Origin: Amycolatopsis mongoliensis
GTDB lineage: Bacteria; Actinomycetota; Actinomycetes; Mycobacteriales; Pseudonocardiaceae
Assembly: GCF_030285665.1 (NCBI RefSeq)
Contig: NZ_CP127295.1
Location: forward strand, 372,001 to 436,000
Direction: 5' to 3'
DNA length: 64,000 bases
Each line of letters begins with the position of its first letter. The first letter of the stretch is position 1. Position numbers and translations under genes: made by a program. This document shows, in pieces, positions 10,328-18,660 of the stretch. The notes under the pieces are model-generated. The model ran no database searches, was not told the origin of the DNA, and worked only from the letters and a program-made list of their open reading frames with translations.

Positions 10328-11031
10328 ACCGGACGAAGACGGTGCGGCACGACGCCCCCGAGACGGTGGGTGAGACCGTGCCTGAAACAACCTCCATCGA
10401 GACCGAGCAGCACGAAACCGAAGCCGAACCTGCCGACATCTCCTCGGCTGATCCCGAAGCCGCGACCGACGAGCCCCAAGGCGATACCGACGCCGATGCG
10501 GTCCCCGAACCCGCTCGGCCCCGTCCCGCGTGGCTCCGGCTTCCCGCGCTGCTCCTCGCCGCCGCCGTCCTGCTCACCGGGGCCGGGGTCTGGTTCACCC
10601 TCGAAGCCCGCTCCGCCGCCGCGAACCCCGCCGCCGCCAACCTGGCCCTCACCGACGTCGGGGCGACCGCCGAGGTCACCTCCGCCGTCACCATCGCCAT
10701 GAACCAGATCTTCTCCTATTCCTACGACCGGACCGACGTCACCGAAAAGGCCGCCGCCGCGGTGTTGCGCGGGAACGCCAAGGATTCCTACGACAAGCTC
10801 TTCACCCAGGTGCGTGAGAAGGCCCCGGCACAGAAACTCGTCCTCACTTCGCGCGTTTCCGCGATCGCCGTGCAGGACCTGCGAAATGGTCACGCGACGT
10901 TACTCGTATTTCTCGACCAATCAGCTGTTCGCGTCGACAACAATGCGACCGACAGTGCTGCCGCGCAGCTTTCCGTGACCGCGGAACGCACCGGCGACGG
11001 CTGGGTCGTCACTGAGCTCGAACCGCGCTGA
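10324..11031 (+). CDS. Mce-associated membrane protein with acidic N-terminal tail
   Basis: 235 residues. Order seen: an acidic, disordered cytoplasmic tail rich in Glu/Thr (1-~60), a membrane helix LRLPALLLAAAVLLTGAGVW, then a domain with SYSYDRTDVTEKAAAAVLRG and QSAVRVDNN that is typical of Mas proteins. The ATG overlaps the stop of the preceding gene. It ends the tight ten-gene mce run; 67 nt and a hairpin separate it from the next gene. Confidence 0.85.
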   Translation: MNRTKTVRHDAPETVGETVPETTSIETEQHETEAEPADISSADPEAATDEPQGDTDADAVPEPARPRPAWLRLPALLLAAAVLLTGAGVWFTLEARSAAANPAAANLALTDVGATAEVTSAVTIAMNQIFSYSYDRTDVTEKAAAAVLRGNAKDSYDKLFTQVREKAPAQKLVLTSRVSAIAVQDLRNGHATLLVFLDQSAVRVDNNATDSAAAQLSVTAERTGDGWVVTELEPR

Positions 11032-11046
11032 CCGACGCGTACTGAC

Positions 11047-11070
11047 GGTTTCCGGGAGCACCCGGGAACC
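11047..11070 (+). terminator. Hairpin after the mce operon
   Basis: GGTTTCCGGG (11047-11056) pairs with CCCGGGAACC (11061-11070) with one G-U pair and a 4-nt loop. There is no T tract, so it may be a weak terminator or an attenuating hairpin that lowers transcription of the secreted-protein gene downstream. Confidence 0.5.
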
Positions 11071-11098
11071 GGGATGACAATCGCAAGGGAGAACAAGT

Positions 11099-11743
11099 AT
11101 GTCCGTTGCAACGCGAATCAAGAGACTCGCCGTGCTCGCTTCGGCGGCGACCGTGGCGCTGACCCTGGTCACCGCGACCCCGGCGTCGGCCGAGATCATC
11201 CCGTTCCCGGTCTCCTTCTCGGTGAACGGCAGCACGGTGGTGAAGAAGACCGGCAGCGCCATGTCGCTCGGCCCCGGCACCCTGGCCGGAAACCTGCTCG
11301 TCAACGACGAGACCGGCGAAGTCGGCCTGAACGCGGACCTGACCCTGCCGCCGTCACAGGCGAACATCTCCCTGGTTTCCGGCCTGTTCAAGATCAAGGC
11401 GACGGTGAAGGTGATCCCGCTCGGCCCGGCCACCGGCACCCTGGCCGACGCCACGCTGACCACGCACGCCAAGGCCAACATGGAGATCAGCAACATCTGG
11501 GTCGGCCTGCTCTCGCCGGTCATCCCGCTGCCCACCGTGCCGGGCGCCTGCAAGACGAAGACCCCGGTCGACCTGAACCTGGTGGCGAAGGACATCGACA
11601 TCTTCTCGCCGATCACGGTCACGGCCGACTACACGATCCCGGAGTTCACCAACTGCTGGGTCGCCGACATCGCCCTCGGAGCGCTGGTTTCGGGGCCGGG
11701 TAACACGATCACCCTCACCCTCACCCCCAACGCGGCGAGCTGA
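11099..11743 (+). CDS. Secreted protein of unknown function, mce-linked
   Basis: 214 residues with a clear Sec signal peptide cleaved after TPASA (about residue 30), then a beta-rich domain. ATG 11099 is preceded by AAGGGAGA. Its motifs CKTKTPVDLNL and FTNCW...LVSGPGNTITL resemble the C-terminal half of the protein at 13808-15226 (CVTKEPVSLEI and FRDCG...LLSGMSTGWGNQ), so the two share a module. Probable cell-wall or extracellular protein; its place after the mce genes suggests an envelope role. No enzyme motif is seen. Confidence 0.8.
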   Translation: MSVATRIKRLAVLASAATVALTLVTATPASAEIIPFPVSFSVNGSTVVKKTGSAMSLGPGTLAGNLLVNDETGEVGLNADLTLPPSQANISLVSGLFKIKATVKVIPLGPATGTLADATLTTHAKANMEISNIWVGLLSPVIPLPTVPGACKTKTPVDLNLVAKDIDIFSPITVTADYTIPEFTNCWVADIALGALVSGPGNTITLTLTPNAAS

Positions 11744-11748
11744 CGCGA

Positions 11749-11777
11749 CGGGTGGCGGGCGCACCGCCCGCCACCCG
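11749..11777. terminator. Bidirectional terminator between convergent genes
   Basis: A perfect 13-bp stem, CGGGTGGCGGGCG (11749-11761) pairing with 11765-11777 around a CAC loop, lies between the convergent 3' ends at 11743 (+) and 11783 (-). No T tract on either side, which is common in actinobacteria. Confidence 0.75.
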
Positions 11778-11782
11778 CCCGC

Positions 11783-12715
11783 TCAGCATGGCGCGCTGGG
11801 GTTTTCCTTCAGCGCGAAGCTGTCGTTCTCCCCCGCCGAGACAGCGAAGATCGGCCCGCACGGGAGCAGGTACGAGGCCGTCTCCTCGACCAGGTTCGAA
11901 CCCCAGGCGATGATGTCGCCATTGGTCTTGAAGGCCAGGTTGTGGTTGGCCCCGGCATCGATGCCCGCGACGTCCGACAAGGCCGCATCGGGGACGGTCA
12001 CCTGACCGTAGTTGTTGCGGCCCCACGCGTAGACGCGGCCGTCCTTCAAGGCCAGGCTGTGCTGGGCTCCGGCGGACACCGCGGTGACTCCCGACGACAG
12101 GCCCGCCGGCACGGTCGCCTGCCCGTAGAGGTTGTTCCCCCACGCCAGCACGCCGCCGTTCTTGATCACCAGGTTGTGGTCGGCGCCGGCGGCGATCGCG
12201 GTCACGCCGGACTGCGCGGCCGCCGGCACGTCGGTCCGGCTGCCCCAGCTCACCACCTGACCGTTCTGTTTGAGGGCCAGACTGTGCAAGTAGGACGTCG
12301 CGATCGCCGTGACGCCACTGGCCAGCGAGGCGGGCAGGTCGGTCTGGCCGTACCAGTCGTTGCCCCAGGCCAGGACCGTGCCGTTCTTGAGAGCGAGTTC
12401 GTGCCCCCAGCCCGACGCGATCTGGCTGACCCCGGACGACGCGGCGGCGGGCACCTCGTTGGCGCCCCAGTTGTTCGCGCCCCACGCGAGGACCGCCCCG
12501 CCCTTCAACGCGAGCACGGTCGTGGAGCCCGCCGACACGGCGGTGACCCCGGTCAGCGCCGCCGTCGGGGGAACGGTGATGGCGAAGTCCTGCTTCCCCC
12601 AGGCGATCACCCCGCCGGCGGTGGCCGCGGACGCCGGCGACGCACAGAGTGACAGGGCCATCGCCGCCGACACGGTGAATACAGCTCCCCGTCCACAACG
12701 AGAAGTAACCGGCAC
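11783..12715 (-). CDS. Secreted RCC1-repeat (beta-propeller) protein
   Basis: About 310 residues with a signal peptide (hydrophobic stretch ending CASPASA) and seven tandem RCC1-like blades of ~35-40 residues. Each blade repeats a V.AWG.N..GQ...P...GV.A...G..HSLALK.G pattern, for example GVLAWGNNLYGQATVP. The mature protein is essentially one beta-propeller. GTG 12715 is preferred because it gives a normal signal peptide and has GGAGAAATGAGG upstream; an ATG at 12817 would add 34 polar residues. Predicted extracellular, likely a protein- or glycan-binding propeller; the ligand is unknown. Confidence 0.85.
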   Translation of the reverse strand: MPVTSRCGRGAVFTVSAAMALSLCASPASAATAGGVIAWGKQDFAITVPPTAALTGVTAVSAGSTTVLALKGGAVLAWGANNWGANEVPAAASSGVSQIASGWGHELALKNGTVLAWGNDWYGQTDLPASLASGVTAIATSYLHSLALKQNGQVVSWGSRTDVPAAAQSGVTAIAAGADHNLVIKNGGVLAWGNNLYGQATVPAGLSSGVTAVSAGAQHSLALKDGRVYAWGRNNYGQVTVPDAALSDVAGIDAGANHNLAFKTNGDIIAWGSNLVEETASYLLPCGPIFAVSAGENDSFALKENPSAPC

Positions 12716-13088
12716 GGTAGCCTCATTTCTCCGGTTCTTATCCGGGATTGCTTCGGCAAGATCGTGAATGGTAGACCGTACCCGGCCGCCTTCGGAACCG
12801 CGGCCGTTCTTTGTCATAATCCGACAACGCCGCGGCGGTACCTATGGGTCCGCCGACAAGAAACCGGAGCGCCCCCGGTACCCCTTACCGCCGTCGACAC
12901 AAAGTCTTGTTCCGTACTGAACTGGCGAGTAGCCTTGACTACGGCAGATGGACCTCCACCTCGCACGTCGATGAAATCGCGTCCGCCGCTCGGGGCAACG
13001 AAGTCGGGCGGACTTGATGGGGGATCAACGACGGCGGGCAATCGATCAGCCAAAGCCGAGACTGAACTGAATCAAAGGAGATGACAGT
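12716..13088. promoter_or_regulatory. Divergent intergenic region
   Basis: It separates the RCC1 gene (-) from the next secreted-protein gene (+) and must hold both promoters. No gene-like ORF was found. AAAGGAGATGACAGT just before 13089 is a strong ribosome binding site. A loose -35/-10 pair (TTGTTC about 12909, TAGCCT about 12932) could serve the plus gene; this is weak. Confidence 0.4.
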
Positions 13089-13727
13089 ATGTCGCGACTC
13101 AGCAGGCTGTCCGCCGGTTTCGCCACCACCGCCACCGCCGTCGGCGCCATCGCGGTGCTGACCGCAGGCACCGCGGCCGCCGCCACGGTCACCTACACCG
13201 CCGGCGGCACCACGCCCCTGACCTACACCTGCACCTTCCCCGGCGTCACGCCGCAGCCGGTCCTCGTGACCTCGCACCTGGATGCGGACGACACCGTGGC
13301 GGCCGGGGGCACGCTCACCCCGGTCAACGTGGGCGGCTCCGCGACGATCAGCGCCGGTGTCCACGCGCTGCTCACCGCGGTCGGCTACGACGGCATCCAG
13401 GGCACCGCCACGGTGCCGGTGACGGCGGCGTCGGGCACTTTGTCGCAGCCGGCGGCCACCGGGCTCGACATCCCGCTGACGATCTACCCGGCCGGCGGCC
13501 CGATCACGGTGAACATCTCGCAGGTCGCGACGTCCAGCGTCCCGACCTACACCGCGCCGGCGGCGGCGGGCACCGACACGCTGTCGATGGGCAGCACCGT
13601 CACGGCGAACCTGCAGTTCCACAAGAAGGCGAACGACACCTGGACGCCGTGGACGATGAGCTGCACCCTGAAGGTCACCAACCCGGCGCAGAACACCGCG
13701 TTCAGCCCGAGCATCACCGTCTCCTGA
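13089..13727 (+). CDS. Secreted protein, DUF6801-like
   Basis: 212 residues with a signal peptide (cleavage about TAAAA, residue 32) and one beta-rich domain starting TYTCTFPGVTPQPVLVT and ending WTPWTMSCTLKVTNP. The conserved Cys pair and FPG motif match the secreted family I know as DUF6801 (assignment from memory). It is a close paralogue of the protein at 15245-15835 and shares its first module with 13808-15226. Strong ribosome binding site AAAGGAG upstream. Role unknown; probably an extracellular or wall-bound adhesin-like protein. Confidence 0.78.
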   Translation: MSRLSRLSAGFATTATAVGAIAVLTAGTAAAATVTYTAGGTTPLTYTCTFPGVTPQPVLVTSHLDADDTVAAGGTLTPVNVGGSATISAGVHALLTAVGYDGIQGTATVPVTAASGTLSQPAATGLDIPLTIYPAGGPITVNISQVATSSVPTYTAPAAAGTDTLSMGSTVTANLQFHKKANDTWTPWTMSCTLKVTNPAQNTAFSPSITVS

Positions 13728-13735
13728 CCGGGTTT

Positions 13736-13769
13736 CCCGGTGCGGGCCCCTCGCCGGGTCCGCACCGGG
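13736..13769 (+). terminator. Hairpin after DUF6801-like gene
   Basis: CCCGGTGCGGGCC (13736-13748) pairs with GGTCCGCACCGGG (13757-13769), with one G-U pair and an 8-nt loop, 9 nt after the stop codon. Possible terminator or transcript-end stabiliser within the cluster. Confidence 0.55.
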
Positions 13770-13807
13770 ATCTTCCGTCGCCGCTTCCGAACACACCAGG
13801 GAAACCG

Positions 13808-15226
13808 ATGCCCCGTCGAGTCCGGCCCCGCTCCGTCACGGTGTCCGCGCTGGCGGCCGCCGGCCTGCTGTCCGCGGCGAACGGCGCACTGACCGGGGTC
13901 GGTTCGGCCGCCCCCGCCCCCACGGCCCCGCCGGAGAAGACGGCGACGGCGTCGGTCTCGGTGACCTGTCCCTTCGCCGATCCGCTCGGCTCGCGGAAGC
14001 TCACCGTCGAAACGACGGCGACCCTGCCCACGCTGGCGAAGACCGGCACCTCGGCGACGATCGGCAAGTACTCCGCGCAGTTCAGCCTCCCCCGCGACGT
14101 CGCCCTGTCGCTCCTGCCCGCCGGCGCCACCGCCGGTTCGCTGCAGGGCGCCGTGCAGCTCGACCTCGCCGTGCACCAGGGCGAGCGCTCGGACCAGATC
14201 CCGGTCCCCCTCACCGTGGCACCGACGCCCCTGCCGGAAACCGGCAACGTCACCCTCACCGCCACCGGCACCGTGCCGGAGATCGCGATCAACACCATCG
14301 GCTCCGTCACCTTCGACGTCACCGCGCCGAAGCTCGCGCTGGCAGCCGCTCCCGCCGCCCCCGCGCCCGACGCGGCCGGCGCCCCCGTGGCGCCGCCGAT
14401 CGCGTGCGCCCTCGATCCCGATCAGCAAGCGACGTTGGGCACGATCCTCGTCCAGCCGCCGGCGACGCCGGGTGCCGAGCAAAAGGCCGCTCTCGGTGCG
14501 GCAGCCGCTCTGGACGACGAACCTCCGCCGAACGAATACACCGTGCCGCTCGGCCTCATCACCATCATGACGAGGTCGACCGTCGCGAGGCTGGGCGCGA
14601 CCGTCGTCGCCGACCCCGCCATCCTGCTCAACGCGTTCTTCACGGTGAACATCGACACCGGCGAGTCCCGGGTCTCCGGGTCGGCGGTGTTCAAGCCGGC
14701 CACGACCACGTTCCTCGGCTTCGGGTTCGTGCCGGTGACCGCGACCGTCGAGTTCCTGCCGGTCGACTACCGGAACAGCAAGATGATCGAAGTCGGCGGC
14801 GGGCTGTTCACCGACGACGAGGGCTACACGAACCTGCGTACCGAGCTGAAGGTGATGGGCAAGCTGAGCGGCGCGAAGATCAACGGCGTCCCGCTCGACG
14901 TCGGCTCCGACTGCGTGACGAAGGAGCCGGTGTCGCTCGAGATCACCGGTCGCTATGACCCCTTCACCACCGGCCACGTCCGGACCGATCCGGTGAAGGG
15001 CTTCTACCTGCCCCCCTTCCGCGACTGCGGCTCCGGCGGCCAGGACCTGACCCCGCTGCTCAGCGGCATGAGCACGGGCTGGGGCAACCAGGCCTTCATC
15101 GACACCTACAACCTGAACGGGTGTTCCGAGCCTGACCACACCCAGTGCCCGCCCGACACTCTCCCGCCCCCGCCGGGCTCGGAAGCTTCGGCAGCGAAGA
15201 AGGCGGTCACGAAGAACCCGAACTGA
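13808..15226 (+). CDS. Two-module secreted protein (DUF6801-like N-terminus)
   Basis: 472 residues. Order seen: signal peptide (1-~38), an N-terminal beta module starting SVTCPFADPLGSRKLTVET that matches the DUF6801-like paralogues, an Ala/Pro linker near 180-200, then a C-terminal module (~250-440) similar to the secreted protein at 11099-11743, ending in a low-complexity tail. ATG 13808 is chosen for the signal peptide and AGGGAAACCG upstream. It looks like a fusion of the two module types that occur singly in its neighbours. No catalytic motif. Confidence 0.78.
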   Translation: MPRRVRPRSVTVSALAAAGLLSAANGALTGVGSAAPAPTAPPEKTATASVSVTCPFADPLGSRKLTVETTATLPTLAKTGTSATIGKYSAQFSLPRDVALSLLPAGATAGSLQGAVQLDLAVHQGERSDQIPVPLTVAPTPLPETGNVTLTATGTVPEIAINTIGSVTFDVTAPKLALAAAPAAPAPDAAGAPVAPPIACALDPDQQATLGTILVQPPATPGAEQKAALGAAAALDDEPPPNEYTVPLGLITIMTRSTVARLGATVVADPAILLNAFFTVNIDTGESRVSGSAVFKPATTTFLGFGFVPVTATVEFLPVDYRNSKMIEVGGGLFTDDEGYTNLRTELKVMGKLSGAKINGVPLDVGSDCVTKEPVSLEITGRYDPFTTGHVRTDPVKGFYLPPFRDCGSGGQDLTPLLSGMSTGWGNQAFIDTYNLNGCSEPDHTQCPPDTLPPPPGSEASAAKKAVTKNPN

Positions 15227-15244
15227 GGCACGCCTGGAGGGCAC

Positions 15245-15835
15245 ATGAACATCCGCCGTTTCCTGACGACGGCCGCCGCGACGGTCCTCGTCCTCGCCGG
15301 AACCGCCGGGCCGGCGCGAGCGGACACGACGTTCAGCTCGCCTTCCTCCGCTGTGCCCTACAACTGCGCGTTCCCGGGCTTCACCCAGCAGGTGACCGCG
15401 ATGGCGGAGTTCACCGGCCCGGACACCGTCCCGGCCGGCAGTACCTTCTCGATCACCGGCATCTCCGGGAGGATCCTCTTCAGCGATACCGCGATCCGCT
15501 TGCTGGCGGCCCTCGGCTACGACGGCGTCCGCGGCAGCGGGATGATCCAGGTGACCGCGTCGAACGCCACCCCGGGCTTGAGCGTCGGCGGCATCGTCCC
15601 GGAGCAGATCTGGCCCTCGCTCACCGGATGGATCGATTTCGCCGGCGGCTCCGAATCGTTCGTGGCGGGCGACCCCGGCCTAGTCGAGTTCAGTATGGGC
15701 ACCCCGTTCTCCTTGGCGCTGCAGTTCCACAGGCGCCCCAACGGCACCTGGATGCCGTGGACGATGAGCTGCAACGTCAAGGTGACCAGCCCGGCGCAGA
15801 ACCCCGCTTTCAGCCCCGCCCTTCCCGTGTCCTAG
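15245..15835 (+). CDS. Secreted protein, DUF6801-like (paralogue)
   Basis: 196 residues with signal peptide (cleavage about GPARA, residue 27) and a single domain beginning VPYNCAFPGFTQQVTAM and ending WMPWTMSCNVKVTSPAQNP, clearly paralogous to the product of 13089-13727. GGAGGGCAC precedes ATG 15245. Its stop codon overlaps the stop of the convergent regulator gene by 4 nt, leaving no room for a terminator between them. Confidence 0.78.
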   Translation: MNIRRFLTTAAATVLVLAGTAGPARADTTFSSPSSAVPYNCAFPGFTQQVTAMAEFTGPDTVPAGSTFSITGISGRILFSDTAIRLLAALGYDGVRGSGMIQVTASNATPGLSVGGIVPEQIWPSLTGWIDFAGGSESFVAGDPGLVEFSMGTPFSLALQFHRRPNGTWMPWTMSCNVKVTSPAQNPAFSPALPVS

Positions 15836-17112
15836 TTGGACGTCCACTGTGGACGCGCTGTCCCCGTGCGCGGGGACGGCAGCAGCTCGCTCACCGGGTA
15901 CCGCAACGGCAACGGTGCCGCGCCCGCGCGCAACGCCAGCTCCATCTCGAAGCGCGCCGCCGGGTTGCGCAGGCTCTCGCCGAACGTCGCCTGCAACTGC
16001 CGCATGCGGTAGCGGACCGTCTGGGGATGGACGCTCAGGCGCTCCGCGATCTCCACCACGTTGCCCTGGCTGTCGAGCCACGCCCGCAGCGTCTCCAGCA
16101 GCCGCTCCTGCTGCTTGCCCGTCATGTCGGCCAGCGGCGCGAACAGGCGGTGCCGCAACGTGCCGACCAGGCCCGTGTCGGAGTTGACCAGCAGCGTCGC
16201 CAGGTGCTCCTCCGCGCGCAGCACCGGGCGCGGCACCAGCACCCCGCGCTCGGCCAGCTGCAGCGCGTTCCGGGCCCAGCGCAGGGAGTCCGCCACCGAC
16301 GCGAGCGGGACGCACGGACCGATCGAGAGCCGGCAGTCCGGCAGGGCCACCTGCAGCGTCGCCAGCCGGGCGCCGCCGAGCTCGCCGGGGACCACCAGCT
16401 TCGGGTCGGGGGTGTCGAGCTCGGCGAGGATGTCCGCGTCCAGCCCGGCGTGCCGGCGGGCCGGGGCGACACCGTCGGCCGGGCAGACCGCCACCGGCGT
16501 CGCGTCGGTGGGCACCGGCCAGCCGATCAGCTGGGCCAGCTCGGCGATCGCCTTGGGGGACGCGGGCGGCGTCTCGAGGATGAGGCGCAACAGCTTGCGG
16601 CGCCAGGTGTCGAGCGCGCCCGCCGTGCGCGCCTTCGCCTCCAGGTAACCGTCGAGCGCGACGGAGGCGAGCTCGTCCATGAACGCCAGCATCGCGTCGG
16701 CCAGCTGGGACATCACCGCCGACGAGAGCCCGCTTCGCCGCCCCACGCGCATGATCCGCCGCCACGACACGCGCGCGCCGACCCGGTACGCCGACTGCAG
16801 CGTGTCGAGGCTGCGGCCTTCGCGCATTTCGTTCTGCCCCAAGCGGTGGTGCACCTCGTGGGACTGCTCCTTGGACACCGTCGGGTCGGCGATCTGCGCG
16901 ACGAACAACGTGATCGCGTACTCGACGCCGGCGCGGATCGACTTGCCGTAGGGGCCGTCGAGCGGGCGGGCGTAAGCCGGGATGGTCGCGCGGATCTCGT
17001 CGACGATCTCCGCGGCAAGGCTGGCCAGCTCGGGACGCAGGATGTCGGCGAGCTTGCGAGGTAGTGCGGCGGGTGGCGGCGCAGCGTGATCGAATCCGCG
17101 CTCCACCGACAT
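15832..17112 (-). CDS. PucR/CdaR-type transcriptional regulator
   Basis: 426 residues. Seen: an N-terminal helical sensor region (~15-170, RsbR/PucR-like), a GGDEF-like middle domain, and a C-terminal PucR helix-turn-helix containing VVEIAERLSVHPQTVRYRM near residues 350-370. ATG 17112 is preceded by GAAGGAGCTGCG, giving MSVERGFD; the open frame continues upstream to 17184 but has no better site. Convergent with the secreted-protein cluster and 4 kb from the mce operon, so it may regulate that cluster; this is inference. Confidence 0.85.
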   Translation of the reverse strand: MSVERGFDHAAPPPAALPRKLADILRPELASLAAEIVDEIRATIPAYARPLDGPYGKSIRAGVEYAITLFVAQIADPTVSKEQSHEVHHRLGQNEMREGRSLDTLQSAYRVGARVSWRRIMRVGRRSGLSSAVMSQLADAMLAFMDELASVALDGYLEAKARTAGALDTWRRKLLRLILETPPASPKAIAELAQLIGWPVPTDATPVAVCPADGVAPARRHAGLDADILAELDTPDPKLVVPGELGGARLATLQVALPDCRLSIGPCVPLASVADSLRWARNALQLAERGVLVPRPVLRAEEHLATLLVNSDTGLVGTLRHRLFAPLADMTGKQQERLLETLRAWLDSQGNVVEIAERLSVHPQTVRYRMRQLQATFGESLRNPAARFEMELALRAGAAPLPLRYPVSELLPSPRTGTARPQWTSN

Positions 17113-17530
17113 CGCAGCTCCTTCGCTCCGCCCCGGGACCCCGGCCAGCGCACCCCGCCTGATGCGGGGTGACACCGGACACATCGAAAAAGTAGTCCGG
17201 AACGTGTCACACCTTCGAAGGGAAACCGATTTCTTGTCATCTTCGTGACAAGTTCACAAGGCTCGGCTGCGGAACGCTGACAACCACCCCGCCGACTGCT
17301 CACGATTGTACGTACGAACGGCCGAACTCCCCAAGAGCCGGAGCGAGGCGATGCGCCGCGCCCAGCTGCGCGCCGCCGACCCCACCCGCGTCGCGATCCT
17401 GCGGCTGGCGTGTGGCTTTCCCGAGTGCCGCTCGTCGTGGTGTTCGCGCTGGCCGTGGTGGTCACGCGGCTGCGGATGCGCCCGATGCGGCCCGCGATCG
17501 AGGCCCACCGGGTCGCGGCGCACCGAGCCT
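17113..17530. other. Intergenic region without a convincing gene
   Basis: Upstream DNA of the PucR gene (left) and of the membrane protein/GntR operon (right). An open frame at 17410-17616 encodes one hydrophobic segment (VPLVVVFALAVVVTRL) but lacks a ribosome binding site and would run through the operator and the next start. It might be the remnant of a small membrane protein. Nothing else was recognised. Confidence 0.4.
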
Positions 17531-17556
17531 GCTTGTATCGTGTGATTGATACAAGC
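17531..17556. promoter_or_regulatory. GntR (YtrA-type) operator, perfect inverted repeat
   Basis: GCTTGTATC (17531-17539) and GATACAAGC (17548-17556) form a perfect 9-bp inverted repeat with an 8-nt spacer, ending just before the GAGGAGG ribosome binding site of the membrane protein gene. The operon's second gene encodes a small GntR regulator, so autorepression through this site is the simplest reading. Confidence 0.78.
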
Positions 17557-17570
17557 GAGGAGGTCCGGAC

Positions 17571-18266
17571 ATGCCGTGGGACAACGTGCTGGCGGTCGCG
17601 CTCTTCACCGGGCTGATCGGCCTGGCGATCCTGATCGTGCTGTGGCCCGGCGAGAAGCACGGAAAGCGCTTGCTCGAACGCTGGGGCGTGCCGGACCCGG
17701 ACGCGGCCGAGGTGGCGCTCGCCGTCCGGTACCTCAAGCGGCGCCGGCTCTGGTACCCGTGGCTGTTCCTGGCCATCCCGCCGGTCCTCGAGGGCACCGG
17801 CGCCGGCACGATCGTCGCGACGCTGCTGCTCGGCGGCCTGATCGCCGAGCTGTTCGCCCAGCGGCCCGCGCGCGGCCCGCGCCGGGAGGCCGCCCTGGTG
17901 CCGCGGACGCTGCGCGACGTCGTGCCGGTCTGGGCGCTGGTGCTCAGCGGGCTGGCTTCGGCGGGCGCGATCGTGCACCTCGCGGTGACCCGGCAGTGGA
18001 CGTTGCTGGCCGTGGCGGCGGGCACCACGCTGCTCTGCTGGGTGATCACCGCGCTCGCGGTGCGCCGCCCGGCGGTCGGGGAACCGCGTGCCGACCTGGC
18101 GCTGCGCCGCCGCAGCGGGCGCGTCGCGATCGGGCTGGGCATCGGCACCTGCGCCGCGCTCGGCTGGCCGGCGGGCAACCTCGGCTCGCTCGTGGTCGTG
18201 GTGGTCGGGCTGGCCGCGTTCCTCGCCGTGACGGCCCCGGTGAAACGGCTGCCGGCGGCCGCGTGA
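17571..18266 (+). CDS. Multi-pass membrane protein of unknown function
   Basis: 231 residues with about six hydrophobic segments (for example NVLAVALFTGLIGLAILIVL at the N-terminus and LGSLVVVVVGLAAFLAV near the C-terminus) and a basic loop after residue 50 (YLKRRRLWYPW). GAGGAGG precedes ATG 17571. Coupled by GTGA overlap to the GntR gene, a layout common for GntR/YtrA pairs controlling envelope or transporter-like proteins. No transporter signature was recognised. Confidence 0.75.
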   Translation: MPWDNVLAVALFTGLIGLAILIVLWPGEKHGKRLLERWGVPDPDAAEVALAVRYLKRRRLWYPWLFLAIPPVLEGTGAGTIVATLLLGGLIAELFAQRPARGPRREAALVPRTLRDVVPVWALVLSGLASAGAIVHLAVTRQWTLLAVAAGTTLLCWVITALAVRRPAVGEPRADLALRRRSGRVAIGLGIGTCAALGWPAGNLGSLVVVVVGLAAFLAVTAPVKRLPAAA

Positions 18267-18622
18267 AGATCGTCGTCGACACGGAGAACGGGCTCGCGCC
18301 GTGGCGGCAGGTGCACGACCAGGTGATCCACGCGATCACGACGGGGGCGCTGCCGGAGGGGGCGAAGCTGCCGCCGATCCGCCAGCTGGCCCGGGACCTG
18401 GGACTGGCGTCCGGAACGGTGGCCCGCGCGTACCGCGAGCTGGAGGTGGCGGGCTGGGTGGCGACGGCCCGCGCGCGCGGCACGGTGGTGACGATCCCGG
18501 CCGGCAGCCCGGCCCCCGCGGAGCTCCTCCTCGCCGCGGCCACCGCCTACCTGACCCAGGCCCGTGACCTCGGCGCCGACCTGGACACCGCCCTGAACGC
18601 AGTCCGCGCGGCCTGGTCGTGA
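18263..18622 (+). CDS. GntR-family regulator, YtrA subfamily
   Basis: 119 residues, essentially a winged helix-turn-helix. Seen: PWRQVHDQVIHAITTGALP followed by LPPIRQLARDLGLASGTVAR, the GntR recognition helix, and a short C-terminal helical tail instead of a large ligand domain, as in YtrA proteins. GTG 18263 overlaps the upstream stop. The stop codon (18620-18622) lies inside the arm of the terminator hairpin. Likely represses its own operon at 17531-17556. Confidence 0.87.
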   Translation: MKIVVDTENGLAPWRQVHDQVIHAITTGALPEGAKLPPIRQLARDLGLASGTVARAYRELEVAGWVATARARGTVVTIPAGSPAPAELLLAAATAYLTQARDLGADLDTALNAVRAAWS

Positions 18623-18660
18623 GTGGTTAGGGCGGTTAGAACCGCCCTAACCACTCACGA
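18617..18660. terminator. 21-bp perfect hairpin between convergent genes
   Basis: 18617-18637 pairs without mismatch with 18640-18660 (21 bp, 2-nt loop), beginning TCGTGAGTGGTTAGGG. The arms contain the stop codons of both convergent neighbours: TGA of the GntR gene and, on the other strand, TAG of the arginase-family gene. Related hairpins occur at 32636 and 42315. Confidence 0.85.

Noticed and set aside
17410..17616. Small membrane-protein-like frame upstream of the GntR operon
   Set aside because: No ribosome binding site, passes through the operator and overlaps the next gene out of frame; kept only as a possible remnant.
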